Positions 9,531 to 18,109 of a stretch of DNA of 64,000 nt are shown here, in pieces. The notes below the pieces were generated by a model. That model saw nothing but the letters and a program-made list of their open reading frames with translations. It had not been told where the DNA came from and searched no databases. The stretch's first letter is position 1; the number at the start of each line of letters is the position of its first letter. This stretch comes from an uncultured Bacteroidota bacterium (GTDB lineage Bacteria; Bacteroidota; Bacteroidia; AKYH767-A; 2013-40CM-41-45). The stretch spans positions 62,001 through 126,000 of the forward strand of contig CALMQM010000101.1 in NCBI GenBank assembly GCA_937871435.1, written 5' to 3'. Made by a program: the position numbers and the translations under genes.

Positions 9531-10793
9531 TTATTTTTTTGCTCTTTTCTTTTCGTGAAACGCTCCCTGGTAATCAGGATTTTCTTTTCTCCGTTGCATA
9601 TCTATTTCACGAAGAATGGTTTGATTTTCTTCGTAGGGAGTTTCAGTAATCTCTATTTCTTCAGGCATTTTCTGAACGGGAATTTTTTGTCCGATCAGCT
9701 TCTGAATCTTTTTTAAATGGTATTCATCATTCGGAGAGCAGAATGTAATTGAATCACCTGTTTTAAATGCGCGACCTGTGCGACCGATCCGATGGATATA
9801 ATCTTCATACACCAGAGGTACATCAAAATTGACAACATGACTCACCTCATCAATATCAATTCCTCTTGCAGCAACATCGGTTGTAACCAGAAAACGCACA
9901 TCCCCTTCTCTGAATGCCTGAATAGCATTGAGTCGCGTATTCTGATCTTTATTTCCATGCACGACACGAACAAATTCTTCCCCGTATTTTCTTGTCAGAT
10001 ATCTGGAGAGATTGGTCGCGGTATTTTTTGTTTTGCAAAAAACAATCACTTTACGAAATGCGGTATCGCTGATAAGAAATTCCAGCAGATTGATTTTAGT
10101 CCGGAGATTGGGAACAAAATAAACAACCTGCGAAACGGTTTTGGCAGTCTTAATTTCAGGAGCAATCCGGATTTCAACTGGCGCTACCAGAAAATCCTGT
10201 GAGATCTTCTTAATTTTTTCATTCCACGTTGCAGTGAATAACAGATTTTGTCTTTTGCGCGGCACTACTTCCAGTATCCGGTCGATTTGTCTTTTAAATC
10301 CCATATCGAGCAATCTTTCCGCTTCATCCATCACAAATGTGCGGATGTCTTTTAATACAAGATTCCCCGGCAAATACAAATCCATCAATCTGCCGGGAGT
10401 CGCAACAAGAATATCAATACCTTTTTCAATAGCTTCAATCTGCGGTTTAATTCCAACACCACCGTACACAGCAAGAAACCTCAAATCTGTATGTGTGGCA
10501 AACTGACGAATATGTTCATTCACCTGCATCGCCAATTCACGTGTTGGGACAAGTATTAATGCACGCGGAGACATCCCCTGAGCGAATTTCACCTTCATCA
10601 GGAGAGGCAATAAATACGCGGCAGTTTTGCCTGTACCGGTTTGTGCTATCCCCAAAACATCACTTCCTCCAAGGATCAATGGAATCGCTTTGCGTTGAAT
10701 AGCTGTTGGTCTGGTAAATCCTGCTTCCGCCACTGCGGAGAGAATTTGTTTATTCAATTTGAAATCAGAAAAAGAAAATTCAGTGCTTTGCAT
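9531..10793 (-). CDS. DEAD-box-family RNA helicase, RhlE-like, with DEAE motif
   Basis: This is an ATP-dependent RNA helicase of about 420 aa. I start it at Met 10793 (MQSTEFSFSDFKL), which matches the family Q-motif leader; in-frame upstream Mets (10823, 10841) would only add a non-conserved extension. In order: the Q motif (FTRPTAIQ), motif I AQTGTGKT, Ia PTRELAMQV, Ib TPGRLMDL, motif II as DEAE (residues 156-159) instead of DEAD, motif III as TAT instead of SAT, then TTDVAARGIDID and HRIGRTGRA. A short basic tail (HEKKRAKK) may bind RNA. Such helicases act in ribosome assembly or mRNA turnover. All other motifs are intact, so activity is likely. It precedes the DMT gene by 6 bases. Confidence 0.92.
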   Translation of the reverse strand: MQSTEFSFSDFKLNKQILSAVAEAGFTRPTAIQRKAIPLILGGSDVLGIAQTGTGKTAAYLLPLLMKVKFAQGMSPRALILVPTRELAMQVNEHIRQFATHTDLRFLAVYGGVGIKPQIEAIEKGIDILVATPGRLMDLYLPGNLVLKDIRTFVMDEAERLLDMGFKRQIDRILEVVPRKRQNLLFTATWNEKIKKISQDFLVAPVEIRIAPEIKTAKTVSQVVYFVPNLRTKINLLEFLISDTAFRKVIVFCKTKNTATNLSRYLTRKYGEEFVRVVHGNKDQNTRLNAIQAFREGDVRFLVTTDVAARGIDIDEVSHVVNFDVPLVYEDYIHRIGRTGRAFKTGDSITFCSPNDEYHLKKIQKLIGQKIPVQKMPEEIEITETPYEENQTILREIDMQRRKENPDYQGAFHEKKRAKK

Positions 10794-10866
10794 TACGGCA
10801 TCAAAGCTACATGGTTCTATCATTAATAAGTTGCAGAACAAAAAAAATTATCTCAGTCATTTGTGC

Positions 10867-10900
10867 AAAAAAAAAGCCCTGTTTTTCGACAGGGCTTTTT
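10867..10900 (-). terminator. Rho-independent terminator after the M13 peptidase
   Basis: A 12-bp perfect stem AAAAAGCCCTGT / ACAGGGCTTTTT with a 6-nt loop is followed on the minus strand by a run of nine T. It sits 20 bases past the M13 gene stop. The T-run on that strand shows the direction. Confidence 0.9.
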
Positions 10901-10920
10901 GATAGATCATAAAATGTGGA

Positions 10921-12966
10921 TTACCAGATTTTGGCACGGATGGAATCCGGACGGAACAAACCATCGCCTTCTTTCACACCGAATGCTTTATAGAATTGTT
11001 CAATATTACTCAATGGCCCGTTTACACGGTATTGTGCAGGAGAATGCGGATCTGTTACAATTCTGCGCGCAGCTGCTTCCGGACGGATATTTCCTGCCCA
11101 AATGGTAGCAAAACCAAGGAAGAATCTTTGCTCCGGAGTCAAACCATCAATCTTTTCATTGCCTTGTCCTTGTTTTGTACGCTTGAATGCTTCAAAAGAA
11201 ATGGTGATACCACCAAGGTCAGCGATATTTTCACCGAGAGTAAGGTGACCATTTACAGGAAGAGTATCAAGAACTTTATAGTTGTTGAACTGATCAACAA
11301 TAAGCTGTGCTTTTGCAACAAACTTTGCTGAATCTTCCGGGAGCCACCAACTGTTCAGATTACCCTTCGCGTCAAAATTTCTTCCTTCATCATCGAAACC
11401 GTGTGTGATTTCATGACCGATAACTGCACCGATTCCTCCATAGTTAACTGCGTCATCAGCATCTTTGTTGAAGAACGGAGGCTGAAGAATTCCTGCAGGG
11501 AATACGATTTCATTGTTGGAAGGATTGTAATATGCATTCACAGTTGGAGGTGTCATGCCCCAACGTGATTTGTCTACTGGCAAACCAACCTGCTTGATCA
11601 TGAAATCATAATTCCATTTTGTGGCATTCATCAGGTTTTGGAAGAAATTATCGCGGGAAATTTCCAGACCTGCATAATCTTTCCATTTATCAGGATAACC
11701 GATTTTGCGTGTAATAGAATGCAATTTTTCCAGCGCCTTCTTTTTCGTCACATCACTCATCCAGTCCAGTTTCTGAATACGTTCATCGTATACAGCAATA
11801 AGGTTAGCTACCAACTCATCCGCTTTCTTTTTGGCATCCGGTGGAAAATATTTAGCAACGTATAATTGTCCGAGTGCGTCACCGATCAAACCATCGCTCA
11901 GAGAAGTCATTCTTTTCCAACGAGGCTGAATTTCTTTTTGACCATTCAGAATCTGATTGTTGAAATGGAAATCTTCCATCACTAAATCATTGGTAAGAAC
12001 ATTTCCTGCCAGATTGAGGAGATTCCATTTGAGATAAATTTTCCAATTATCAATAGAATTGGATTTGATCTGCGTGTTCAGTTCTTTCAGGAAATCAGGC
12101 TGACCAAGAACGAGGTAATCGTATTTTCCATGAACTTCCAGCTTATCCATCATATCAGCCCACTTCAATTCTGGTGTCAGTGCGTCCAGATCAGCGATGG
12201 TTACTTTGTTGTATGTTTTGAATGGGTCACGGAGCTCTGTACGGGTCATTGAAGCTGAGGCAAGCTTTGTTTCAATACCCATTACTACATCCGCGTATTT
12301 TTTAGATGTTGAAGCATCGAGACCATAGAGCTCGAACATTTTAGAAACGTGGTGAACGAATTCTTCACGAATCTTTTTGGATTCATCATCAGTCTTTAAA
12401 TAGTAATCTCTGTCGGGCAATGACAAACCACCTTGCACAACCTGAGGCACTGTCACTTCACTGTTTTTAGGATCTTGTCCCGCATAGAAACCAAACATCG
12501 GACTGGCACCCCATTTCTGAAGTTTTGCAGTGTATTCAAGAATGCCTTTCATGTCAGTAAGCTTATCAATGCTTTCCATTTCTGCTTTGATCGGCTGCAC
12601 ACCCTGACTTTCAATTTTCGCGGTATCCATGGCGCTGGCCCAAAAATCACCAACCAGTTGCTCAGGACTTCCTTTTGCCGCACCTTGTTTTGATGCCGCA
12701 GCTTCCTGAATTTCCTTCAGGTTTTTTCTGTTGTTATCACCGAGAATACTGAAAGTTCCCCAACGTACCTGGTCAGCAGGAATAGGATTAGATTTGATCC
12801 AATTTCCATTGGCATAGTGGAAGAAGTCATTGCTCGGACTCACAGTTGTATCGAAATTGGCCAGGTCGATACCCACTCCTTTTTTCGCTTCACTTTGAGT
12901 ACAAGCGCTGAAGATTGCTGAAGCAGCAAACGCAGTTGCCGCTGCGGCAAGAATTGAATTTTTCAT
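10921..12966 (-). CDS. M13 (neprilysin/PepO-type) metallopeptidase lipoprotein
   Basis: This is a 681-aa zinc endopeptidase. The N-terminus has a lipoprotein-type signal ending IFSAC (Cys22), so it is probably anchored to the outer or inner membrane facing the periplasm or cell surface. The M13 N-terminal lobe runs from about 35 to 410. The catalytic lobe carries NAYYNPSNNEIVFPAG, the zinc motif HEITH (518-522) and the third ligand in GENIADLGG (Glu579). The C-terminus has the usual RVNGPLSN and a short end (FRPDSIRAKIW, family form CxIW). The family cleaves small peptides; in Bacteroidota it may serve peptide scavenging. It is monocistronic, with a candidate -7 box 32 bases upstream and a strong terminator. 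Confidence 0.95.
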   Translation of the reverse strand: MKNSILAAAATAFAASAIFSACTQSEAKKGVGIDLANFDTTVSPSNDFFHYANGNWIKSNPIPADQVRWGTFSILGDNNRKNLKEIQEAAASKQGAAKGSPEQLVGDFWASAMDTAKIESQGVQPIKAEMESIDKLTDMKGILEYTAKLQKWGASPMFGFYAGQDPKNSEVTVPQVVQGGLSLPDRDYYLKTDDESKKIREEFVHHVSKMFELYGLDASTSKKYADVVMGIETKLASASMTRTELRDPFKTYNKVTIADLDALTPELKWADMMDKLEVHGKYDYLVLGQPDFLKELNTQIKSNSIDNWKIYLKWNLLNLAGNVLTNDLVMEDFHFNNQILNGQKEIQPRWKRMTSLSDGLIGDALGQLYVAKYFPPDAKKKADELVANLIAVYDERIQKLDWMSDVTKKKALEKLHSITRKIGYPDKWKDYAGLEISRDNFFQNLMNATKWNYDFMIKQVGLPVDKSRWGMTPPTVNAYYNPSNNEIVFPAGILQPPFFNKDADDAVNYGGIGAVIGHEITHGFDDEGRNFDAKGNLNSWWLPEDSAKFVAKAQLIVDQFNNYKVLDTLPVNGHLTLGENIADLGGITISFEAFKRTKQGQGNEKIDGLTPEQRFFLGFATIWAGNIRPEAAARRIVTDPHSPAQYRVNGPLSNIEQFYKAFGVKEGDGLFRPDSIRAKIW

Positions 12967-12997
12967 TGATCTTTTTAGATTGATTTTTTTGGAACCA

Positions 12998-13005
12998 CAA
13001 AAGTA
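12998..13005 (-). promoter_or_regulatory. Candidate -7 box of the M13 peptidase gene
   Basis: Read on the minus strand this is TACTTTTG, matching TAnnTTTG, 31 bases from the ATG. The -33 element is not clear. Confidence 0.45.
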
Positions 13006-13168
13006 AAAGAAAAGCCTTGCGGTTAAAGGGGATTAACCTTTCATTAACAAGGTTTATGTGACTGAAGTTCAGAATAACACCATGTGGAATAAAGTGAAAA
13101 GAACCGGAACGGCCAGGTTCGATGCAATTGAACTAATCCATTTTTTACAAAATTTATCCCATTCATAT

Positions 13169-13199
13169 CTTGACCTTTTTGAAGGAATGATTAGGTTTG
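13169..13199 (+). promoter_or_regulatory. Promoter of lptC, abutting the start codon
   Basis: CTTG (13169-13172), a 19-nt spacer and TAGGTTTG (13192-13199) fit the Bacteroidota -33/-7 pattern. Only four bases separate the -7 box from ATG 13204, so the transcript is predicted to start at or within a few bases of the ATG. Confidence 0.6.
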
Positions 13200-13203
13200 T
13201 ATA

Positions 13204-13767
13204 ATGAAAATGAAGGGTGTTCTTTATTTCTTCCCCGTATTGATTTTGTTCATGGTATCCTGTGAAAATGATCTTGACAAGGTCAAATTGTATGGGAAAG
13301 GTGAAAAGGCGCCGACAGAAACCGCGAAAAACATTAAAATTCTATATAGTGATTCCGCGAAGGTTCAGGTAGAAGTAACTGCACCTGTGCTCGACAGATA
13401 TGAAACAGAAAATCCGTATATTGAAATGCCAAACGGATTACAGGCGATCTTCTATGACCGACAATTAAATGTAAAAAGTAAGCTGAACGCAGACTATGGA
13501 ATTCGTTCAGAGCGTGAGCAAAAAATGGAAGCGCGAAAAAATGTTGTCGTAGTGAATCAGAATGGCGACAGACTGAATACAGAGCATCTGATTTGGGACG
13601 AAAAAAAACAGAAATTACTTAGTGACGAATTTGTAAAAATCACCACCAAAGATCAAATCATTTATGGTGATGGTTTTGAAGCAAACGAAGATTTTACCAA
13701 ATATAAAATTTTCAAAACAAGAGGAACAATTCCTATCAACACAAACACACATGTTAAGGATTCTTGA
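13204..13767 (+). CDS. lptC: LPS export protein LptC, lipoprotein form
   Basis: This is a 187-aa LptC-family protein, the membrane-anchored periplasmic component that passes LPS from the LptB2FG transporter to LptA. The N-terminus is a lipoprotein signal (LILFMVSC), as is common for Bacteroidota LptC, rather than the single uncleaved helix of E. coli. The beta-jellyroll follows, with repeating short strands such as MEARKNVVVVNQNGDRLNTEHLIWD, then IIYGDGFEANEDFTKYKIFKTRG; the latter are LptA/OstA-like signatures. The end overlaps the next small gene by 17 bases. Downstream CorC and PpiD-type genes make this an envelope-biogenesis group. Confidence 0.87.
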   Translation: MKMKGVLYFFPVLILFMVSCENDLDKVKLYGKGEKAPTETAKNIKILYSDSAKVQVEVTAPVLDRYETENPYIEMPNGLQAIFYDRQLNVKSKLNADYGIRSEREQKMEARKNVVVVNQNGDRLNTEHLIWDEKKQKLLSDEFVKITTKDQIIYGDGFEANEDFTKYKIFKTRGTIPINTNTHVKDS

Positions 13768-13960
13768 AATATCCTGGCTGATCATTGCCCTTGCCACCGG
13801 CTCTATTTCTGTGTACCAGTTTTTCACCGATGGCTGGCAAGCTGCCATCTGGATGCTGGCAATAACCGGTATCGCATTGCTCATGTATACAGTCAGAAAA
13901 AAACAAAGGATACGAATGGATCAGCATCAGCAGGAACAGGATGTGTCAAAGTATCATTGA
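13751..13960 (+). CDS. Small two-helix membrane protein
   Basis: This is a 69-aa protein starting at ATG 13751 inside the last 17 bases of lptC in another frame, so translation is probably coupled. Two hydrophobic helices (about residues 4-22 and 29-46) are separated by FFTDGW and followed by a basic, then polar tail (RKKQRIRMDQHQQEQD). No family is recognised with certainty. The tight overlap with lptC and its place before the CorC and PpiD genes suggest an envelope role, but this is inference. Confidence 0.72.
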   Translation: MLRILEISWLIIALATGSISVYQFFTDGWQAAIWMLAITGIALLMYTVRKKQRIRMDQHQQEQDVSKYH

Positions 13961-14148
13961 GTTTCGGGTATCGGGTTTTAAAATTTTAATTTTAATTTTA
14001 GAAAAGCAGCCAGAATTTTTCATCTTCGCACAACAAATTGTGTTTTTTTAATTGATCTTTTACAATCAGATAATCACGCAATAAGTATTCTCAGAGCTTT
14101 AATTTATCCTCTTCGATTCAGACTGACTTACCTTTCCTTTTTCCTTCG

Positions 14149-14156
14149 TATATTCG
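14149..14156 (+). promoter_or_regulatory. Candidate -7 box upstream of the CorC-type gene
   Basis: TATATTCG fits the TAnnTTCG variant and lies 18 bases before ATG 14175. The same octamer followed by CCC recurs at 15620 before the PpiD-type gene. Confidence 0.4.
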
Positions 14157-14174
14157 CCCGGATAATTTTTTTGA

Positions 14175-15452
14175 ATGTCAAACTGGAGTATTATTCTTCT
14201 CACACTTTTATGCTCGGCTTTTGCTGCCGGTAGTGAGATCGCTTTTATTTCTGTCAATAAATTAAGGATAGAACTCGACCGGAGTCAGGGTAGTTTTGCT
14301 GCGCGCATCATCTGGAATTTCATCAAATCACCTTCCAATTTCATCGCCACCATGCTCATCGCGAATAATATCGCGCTGGTTATTTACGGTACAGTGATGG
14401 CAGAAGAGATTTTGTCCTTTGATATACTCCGTTCTTATTTGCCCAAACAACTGCATGGTGAAGCATCCTTGCTTATCATTCAGACACTGACGAGTACATT
14501 GATCATTCTTGTTGCCGCTGAGTTTATTCCCAAAGCTTTGTTTCGTATCAACCCGAATGGAATTCTTAGAATTCTTGCGGTGCCACTTCAGGTGATGTAT
14601 TATTTGCTTTATCCTGTTATGTGGGTAATTATGGGAATCTCACGTTTTTTTATGCGCGTGATTTTCAGAATTGATTTTGTGGAAGAACGTCCTGTGTTCG
14701 GGCGCGTGGATCTTGACTTTTATATTCGCGAACTAACGAGTAAAAATAGTCAGGTTGAAGAAATGGATACCGAAATCAGGATTTTTCAAAATGCTCTTGA
14801 TTTCAAGGAAGTGAAAGTGCGGGAATGTATGATTCCGCGAAAAGAAATTGTTGCTCTCGATGTTTCAGAATCCATTGATTCGCTGAATAAATTATTTATC
14901 GAAACAAAACTTTCGAAAATTCTCATCTACCGTGATTCAATTGACAACATCATTGGCTTTGTGCACTCTCTCGAAATGTTCAAGAAACCTGCCGAAATTA
15001 TCCAGGTACTTCTTCCTGTGAGTATCGTACCTGAAGTGATGAGCGCGAATGAATTGTTGAAGCAATTCACCAATCAGCACCGGAGTGTTGCCGTTGTAGT
15101 TGATGAATTCGGCGGTACCGCGGGAATGGTCACCATCGAGGATGTGATAGAAGAAATTTTCGGTGAGATCCAGGATGAACATGATGTTCCGGAAGAAATA
15201 GAAAAGAAAATCAATGATAAAGAATACTTGTTTTCAGGTCGGCTGGAAATTGATTACCTGAATAACAAATATGAATTGGGAATTCCTGAACATGAATCCT
15301 ATGAAACGCTCAGCGGATTCATTTTTCACAATCACGAAAATATTCCGATAGCCGGAGAAGAAATTGTGATTCCTCCGTTCACATTCACAGCAGTGAAAAT
15401 GAACAACAACAGAATTGAGCAGGTACGCATGAAAGTGAATCCTGAATCCTGA
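14175..15452 (+). CDS. CNNM/CorC (HlyC)-type membrane protein with CBS pair
   Basis: At 425 aa it has the usual three parts. An N-terminal CNNM (DUF21) membrane domain of about 190 residues starts with SAFAAGSEIAFISVNKLR. A CBS pair spans about 205-330 (VRECMIPRKEIVALDV ... FGGTAGMVTIEDVIEEIFGEI). A CorC_HlyC C-terminal domain (about 345-420) contains GRLEIDYLN. CNNM proteins are linked to Mg2+/Co2+ handling; some Bacteroidota members (GldE) belong to gliding machinery. I cannot distinguish these from sequence alone. It lies between lptC with its small partner and the PpiD-type gene. Confidence 0.9.
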   Translation: MSNWSIILLTLLCSAFAAGSEIAFISVNKLRIELDRSQGSFAARIIWNFIKSPSNFIATMLIANNIALVIYGTVMAEEILSFDILRSYLPKQLHGEASLLIIQTLTSTLIILVAAEFIPKALFRINPNGILRILAVPLQVMYYLLYPVMWVIMGISRFFMRVIFRIDFVEERPVFGRVDLDFYIRELTSKNSQVEEMDTEIRIFQNALDFKEVKVRECMIPRKEIVALDVSESIDSLNKLFIETKLSKILIYRDSIDNIIGFVHSLEMFKKPAEIIQVLLPVSIVPEVMSANELLKQFTNQHRSVAVVVDEFGGTAGMVTIEDVIEEIFGEIQDEHDVPEEIEKKINDKEYLFSGRLEIDYLNNKYELGIPEHESYETLSGFIFHNHENIPIAGEEIVIPPFTFTAVKMNNNRIEQVRMKVNPES

Positions 15453-15595
15453 GAACGGATCTCCAGCCGCATTCCTGTTCTTCCATTTTTTTTAATTAAA
15501 AAACCAACGTTTTTATTCGCTCTGCGTATGCCTCCTTTCCCTGTGAAAAAGAAGAAAATAGATGCATTTTTCATTCTTAATCCGCAGTAGTAGAA

Positions 15596-15627
15596 CTTGG
15601 CTAATTCCTCTCGTTATTGTATATTCG
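15596..15627 (+). promoter_or_regulatory. Candidate promoter of the PpiD-type gene
   Basis: CTTG at 15596-15599, a 20-nt spacer and TATATTCG at 15620-15627 fit the Bacteroidota -33/-7 arrangement, giving a leader of roughly 110 nt before ATG 15745. Confidence 0.45.
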
Positions 15628-15744
15628 CCCCTCATTTTGAGGAAAATAATCATTTATTTTAAATCAATCTATTGATTGTCAGATAAATGCATTGTTATCC
15701 CCAAAGTGGCATACAGATATTTAAACTTCAAACACAATTAATTT

Positions 15745-17832
15745 ATGGCAGTTATTGGCAGAATCCGTAAGCGCGTTGGTTTATTGATCGCGTTTGTCGG
15801 TATTTCGATGCTCCTCTTCATCCTTGGAGACCTGGTGACATCCAACACCGGTTTATTGCATCGCAACAGTGATGTTGTGGGTGTAATCGGTGGTGAGAAA
15901 GTACGTTATTCAGAATTTGAAAAACGTGTGGAGCAAATGACCGAAAATTACAAACTGAACACACGGTCGGAAAATATTGATCAGAACACTCAGGACATGT
16001 TGCGTGAGCAGGCATGGGGAATGTTCGTGAACGAAAACACTCTCGGCAAAGAATACAAAAAGCTTGGCCTTTCCTGCAGTCCGGAAGAATTGTATGAAAT
16101 GTGTACCGGCCCGAATGCGCACCAGCAGGTGAAGCAGGCTTTCACTGATCCAAAGACAAATGTTTTTGATCCGAATGCTGTGATCAAATTTTTAAAAGAT
16201 CTTCCAAACCGTGAAGAGAGCGTTCAGCGTCAATGGAAACAATTTGAAGATGCGATCCGTGATGAGCGTATTGCGAACAAATACAAGGACCTGATCAAAG
16301 CAGGATTGTTTGTGACTTCTGATGAAGCGAAACGCGCTTACGAAGAAGCACAGCGAACTGCAAGCATCCGATTCGTGCGTCTGGATTACAATACCATCCC
16401 TGACAGTACAGTAAAACTGGAAGATTCTGATCTGCGCAATTATTACAACGCGAATCAGAATAAATACAAGCAAGCTGAGACGATGCGTAAAATTGAGTAT
16501 GTTGCTTTCGATGTTCAGCCATCCGCTGAAGACCGTCAGAAGGTGAACGAGTGGGTGATGAAAAAGAAAGAAGAATTTGCTCAAAGTGCAAACCCTGCAT
16601 CTTTCGTTGCTGCCAACAGTGACTCTCCTTTTGATTCAACTTACCATGCAAAAGGAACAAAACCGAATCTGGATACACTTTTCAATTCTCCAATTGGAAC
16701 ATTGATTGGTCCGTATGATGAAATGGGAGTTCTGAAACTTTCTAAATCAGTTGCAGAAAAATTTGTTTCAGATTCCGTAAAGGCTCGTCACATTCTCATT
16801 AAGATTGAAAATAATGACACCACCAAAGCAATGGCCTTGGCAGATAGTCTGAAAGGTGCGCTGAAGAAAGGTGCTAAATTCGCTGATCTTGCTACTCGAT
16901 TTTCAACTGACCAGGGTTCTGCCGCAAAAGGTGGTGACCTCGGATGGTTCAAGCAGGGCACAATGGTGAAACCTTTCAATGATGCATGTTTTGATGGTAA
17001 GAAAGGTGATATGCCAATTGTTATTTCTCAGTTCGGAGTTCACCTGATTGAAGTGATGGAAAAAGGTGCAGCATCACGTCAGATTCAAATCGCAACTGTA
17101 GATCGCAAAGTTGAGCCTTCACAGAAGACTTATGATGAGATCTTCAACAAAGCAAATCAATTCGCTGCTACAAATAATACTGCCGAATTATTCGACAGTG
17201 CTGTGGTGAAAGAAGGTTTAAACAAACGTATTGCTGACAACATCCGCGAAACCGACAAGAATGTTCCGGGTCTGGAATCACCACGTGAATTGGTTCGTTG
17301 GGCCTACTCAGCTAAGAAAGGTGACGTTTCCAAAGCATTCACTTTCGGGGATAAATATGTAGTTGCCCACCTCACCGATATCAAGGAAAAAGGTATTCTT
17401 CCAATGGAGGAAGTAATTGATCAAGTTACTTCTGAAGCAAGAAAAGCCAAGAAAGCAGAAATGCTGATTGAAAAAATCAATGCTGCTGGTGCAGCAAATG
17501 TTGATGCGCTTGCGAACAAATTGAATGTAACTGCCGGTGATGCAGACAACATCAGTTTTGTGAATCCATACATTCCGGGTATCGGAAATGAAATGAATGT
17601 GGTTGGAACCATTTTCGGAATGAAGGCTGCTCAGATGTCTAAACCTCTCAAAGGCGACAACGGAGTAACAGTAGTTTTTGTGAAGTCCTTCAAAGAGCCG
17701 GCACCTACTACAGATTACTCTGCTAACATTAAGCAGGTTTCTGATCAGCGTAAATCACGCAGTGATTATGAATTGCAAAACGCGCTGAAAGAAAAAGCGA
17801 ACGTAGAAGACAATCGCGGAAAATTCTATTGA
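15745..17832 (+). CDS. PpiD/SurA-type membrane peptidyl-prolyl isomerase
   Basis: This is a 695-aa envelope folding factor. One transmembrane helix at residues 12-32 (LLIAFVGISMLLFILGDL) anchors a periplasmic chain. A SurA_N-like chaperone region follows (about 40-330, helical and charged). A parvulin rotamase domain occupies about 345-445 (VKARHILIKI, FSTDQGSAAKGGDLGWF, ISQFGVHLIEV). A long helical C-terminal part contains a second, degenerate parvulin-like segment. This SurA_N / parvulin order is that of PpiD, which helps outer-membrane proteins fold near the Sec translocon. Its position after lptC and the CorC gene fits an envelope role. A terminator follows. Confidence 0.92.
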   Translation: MAVIGRIRKRVGLLIAFVGISMLLFILGDLVTSNTGLLHRNSDVVGVIGGEKVRYSEFEKRVEQMTENYKLNTRSENIDQNTQDMLREQAWGMFVNENTLGKEYKKLGLSCSPEELYEMCTGPNAHQQVKQAFTDPKTNVFDPNAVIKFLKDLPNREESVQRQWKQFEDAIRDERIANKYKDLIKAGLFVTSDEAKRAYEEAQRTASIRFVRLDYNTIPDSTVKLEDSDLRNYYNANQNKYKQAETMRKIEYVAFDVQPSAEDRQKVNEWVMKKKEEFAQSANPASFVAANSDSPFDSTYHAKGTKPNLDTLFNSPIGTLIGPYDEMGVLKLSKSVAEKFVSDSVKARHILIKIENNDTTKAMALADSLKGALKKGAKFADLATRFSTDQGSAAKGGDLGWFKQGTMVKPFNDACFDGKKGDMPIVISQFGVHLIEVMEKGAASRQIQIATVDRKVEPSQKTYDEIFNKANQFAATNNTAELFDSAVVKEGLNKRIADNIRETDKNVPGLESPRELVRWAYSAKKGDVSKAFTFGDKYVVAHLTDIKEKGILPMEEVIDQVTSEARKAKKAEMLIEKINAAGAANVDALANKLNVTAGDADNISFVNPYIPGIGNEMNVVGTIFGMKAAQMSKPLKGDNGVTVVFVKSFKEPAPTTDYSANIKQVSDQRKSRSDYELQNALKEKANVEDNRGKFY

Positions 17833-17854
17833 GACATTCTTTTTATAACTTAAA

Positions 17855-17885
17855 AAAATCCCGGCACCTGTCCGGGATTTTTTTT
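17855..17885 (+). terminator. Rho-independent terminator after the PpiD-type gene
   Basis: A stem AATCCCGG / CCGGGATT around a 7-nt loop, extendable by the flanking A and T runs, ends in a T tract to 17885. It lies 23 bases after the stop codon. Confidence 0.88.
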
Positions 17886-18058
17886 GACCTGTTTATACCT
17901 GAAGAAATAATATTGTAATGGTAAAATCTTCTGTGATTGCAGACTACTTGCATTCCGCATCAGATTATTTCACAATCAGGTTTATGAATCGAAGCGACTC
18001 TGTAAAGAACTGAATCTCCGGCTAAATTTATTTTCATATTCAAAGGACAGCTTCAAAC

Positions 18059-18088
18059 AAAAAAGGCTCCGGAAAATTCCGGAGCCTT
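18059..18088 (-). terminator. Rho-independent terminator after the P460-like gene
   Basis: A 12-bp perfect inverted repeat (AAGGCTCCGGAA / TTCCGGAGCCTT) is followed on the minus strand by TTTTTT. It lies 21 bases past the lipoprotein stop. Confidence 0.88.
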
Positions 18089-18109
18089 AGTATGTAGAGC
18101 GATCTGTTC

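Noticed and set aside
13060-13140. tRNA-like segment containing GGTTCGATGC
   Set aside because: No acceptor stem, D-arm or anticodon arm can be paired around it.
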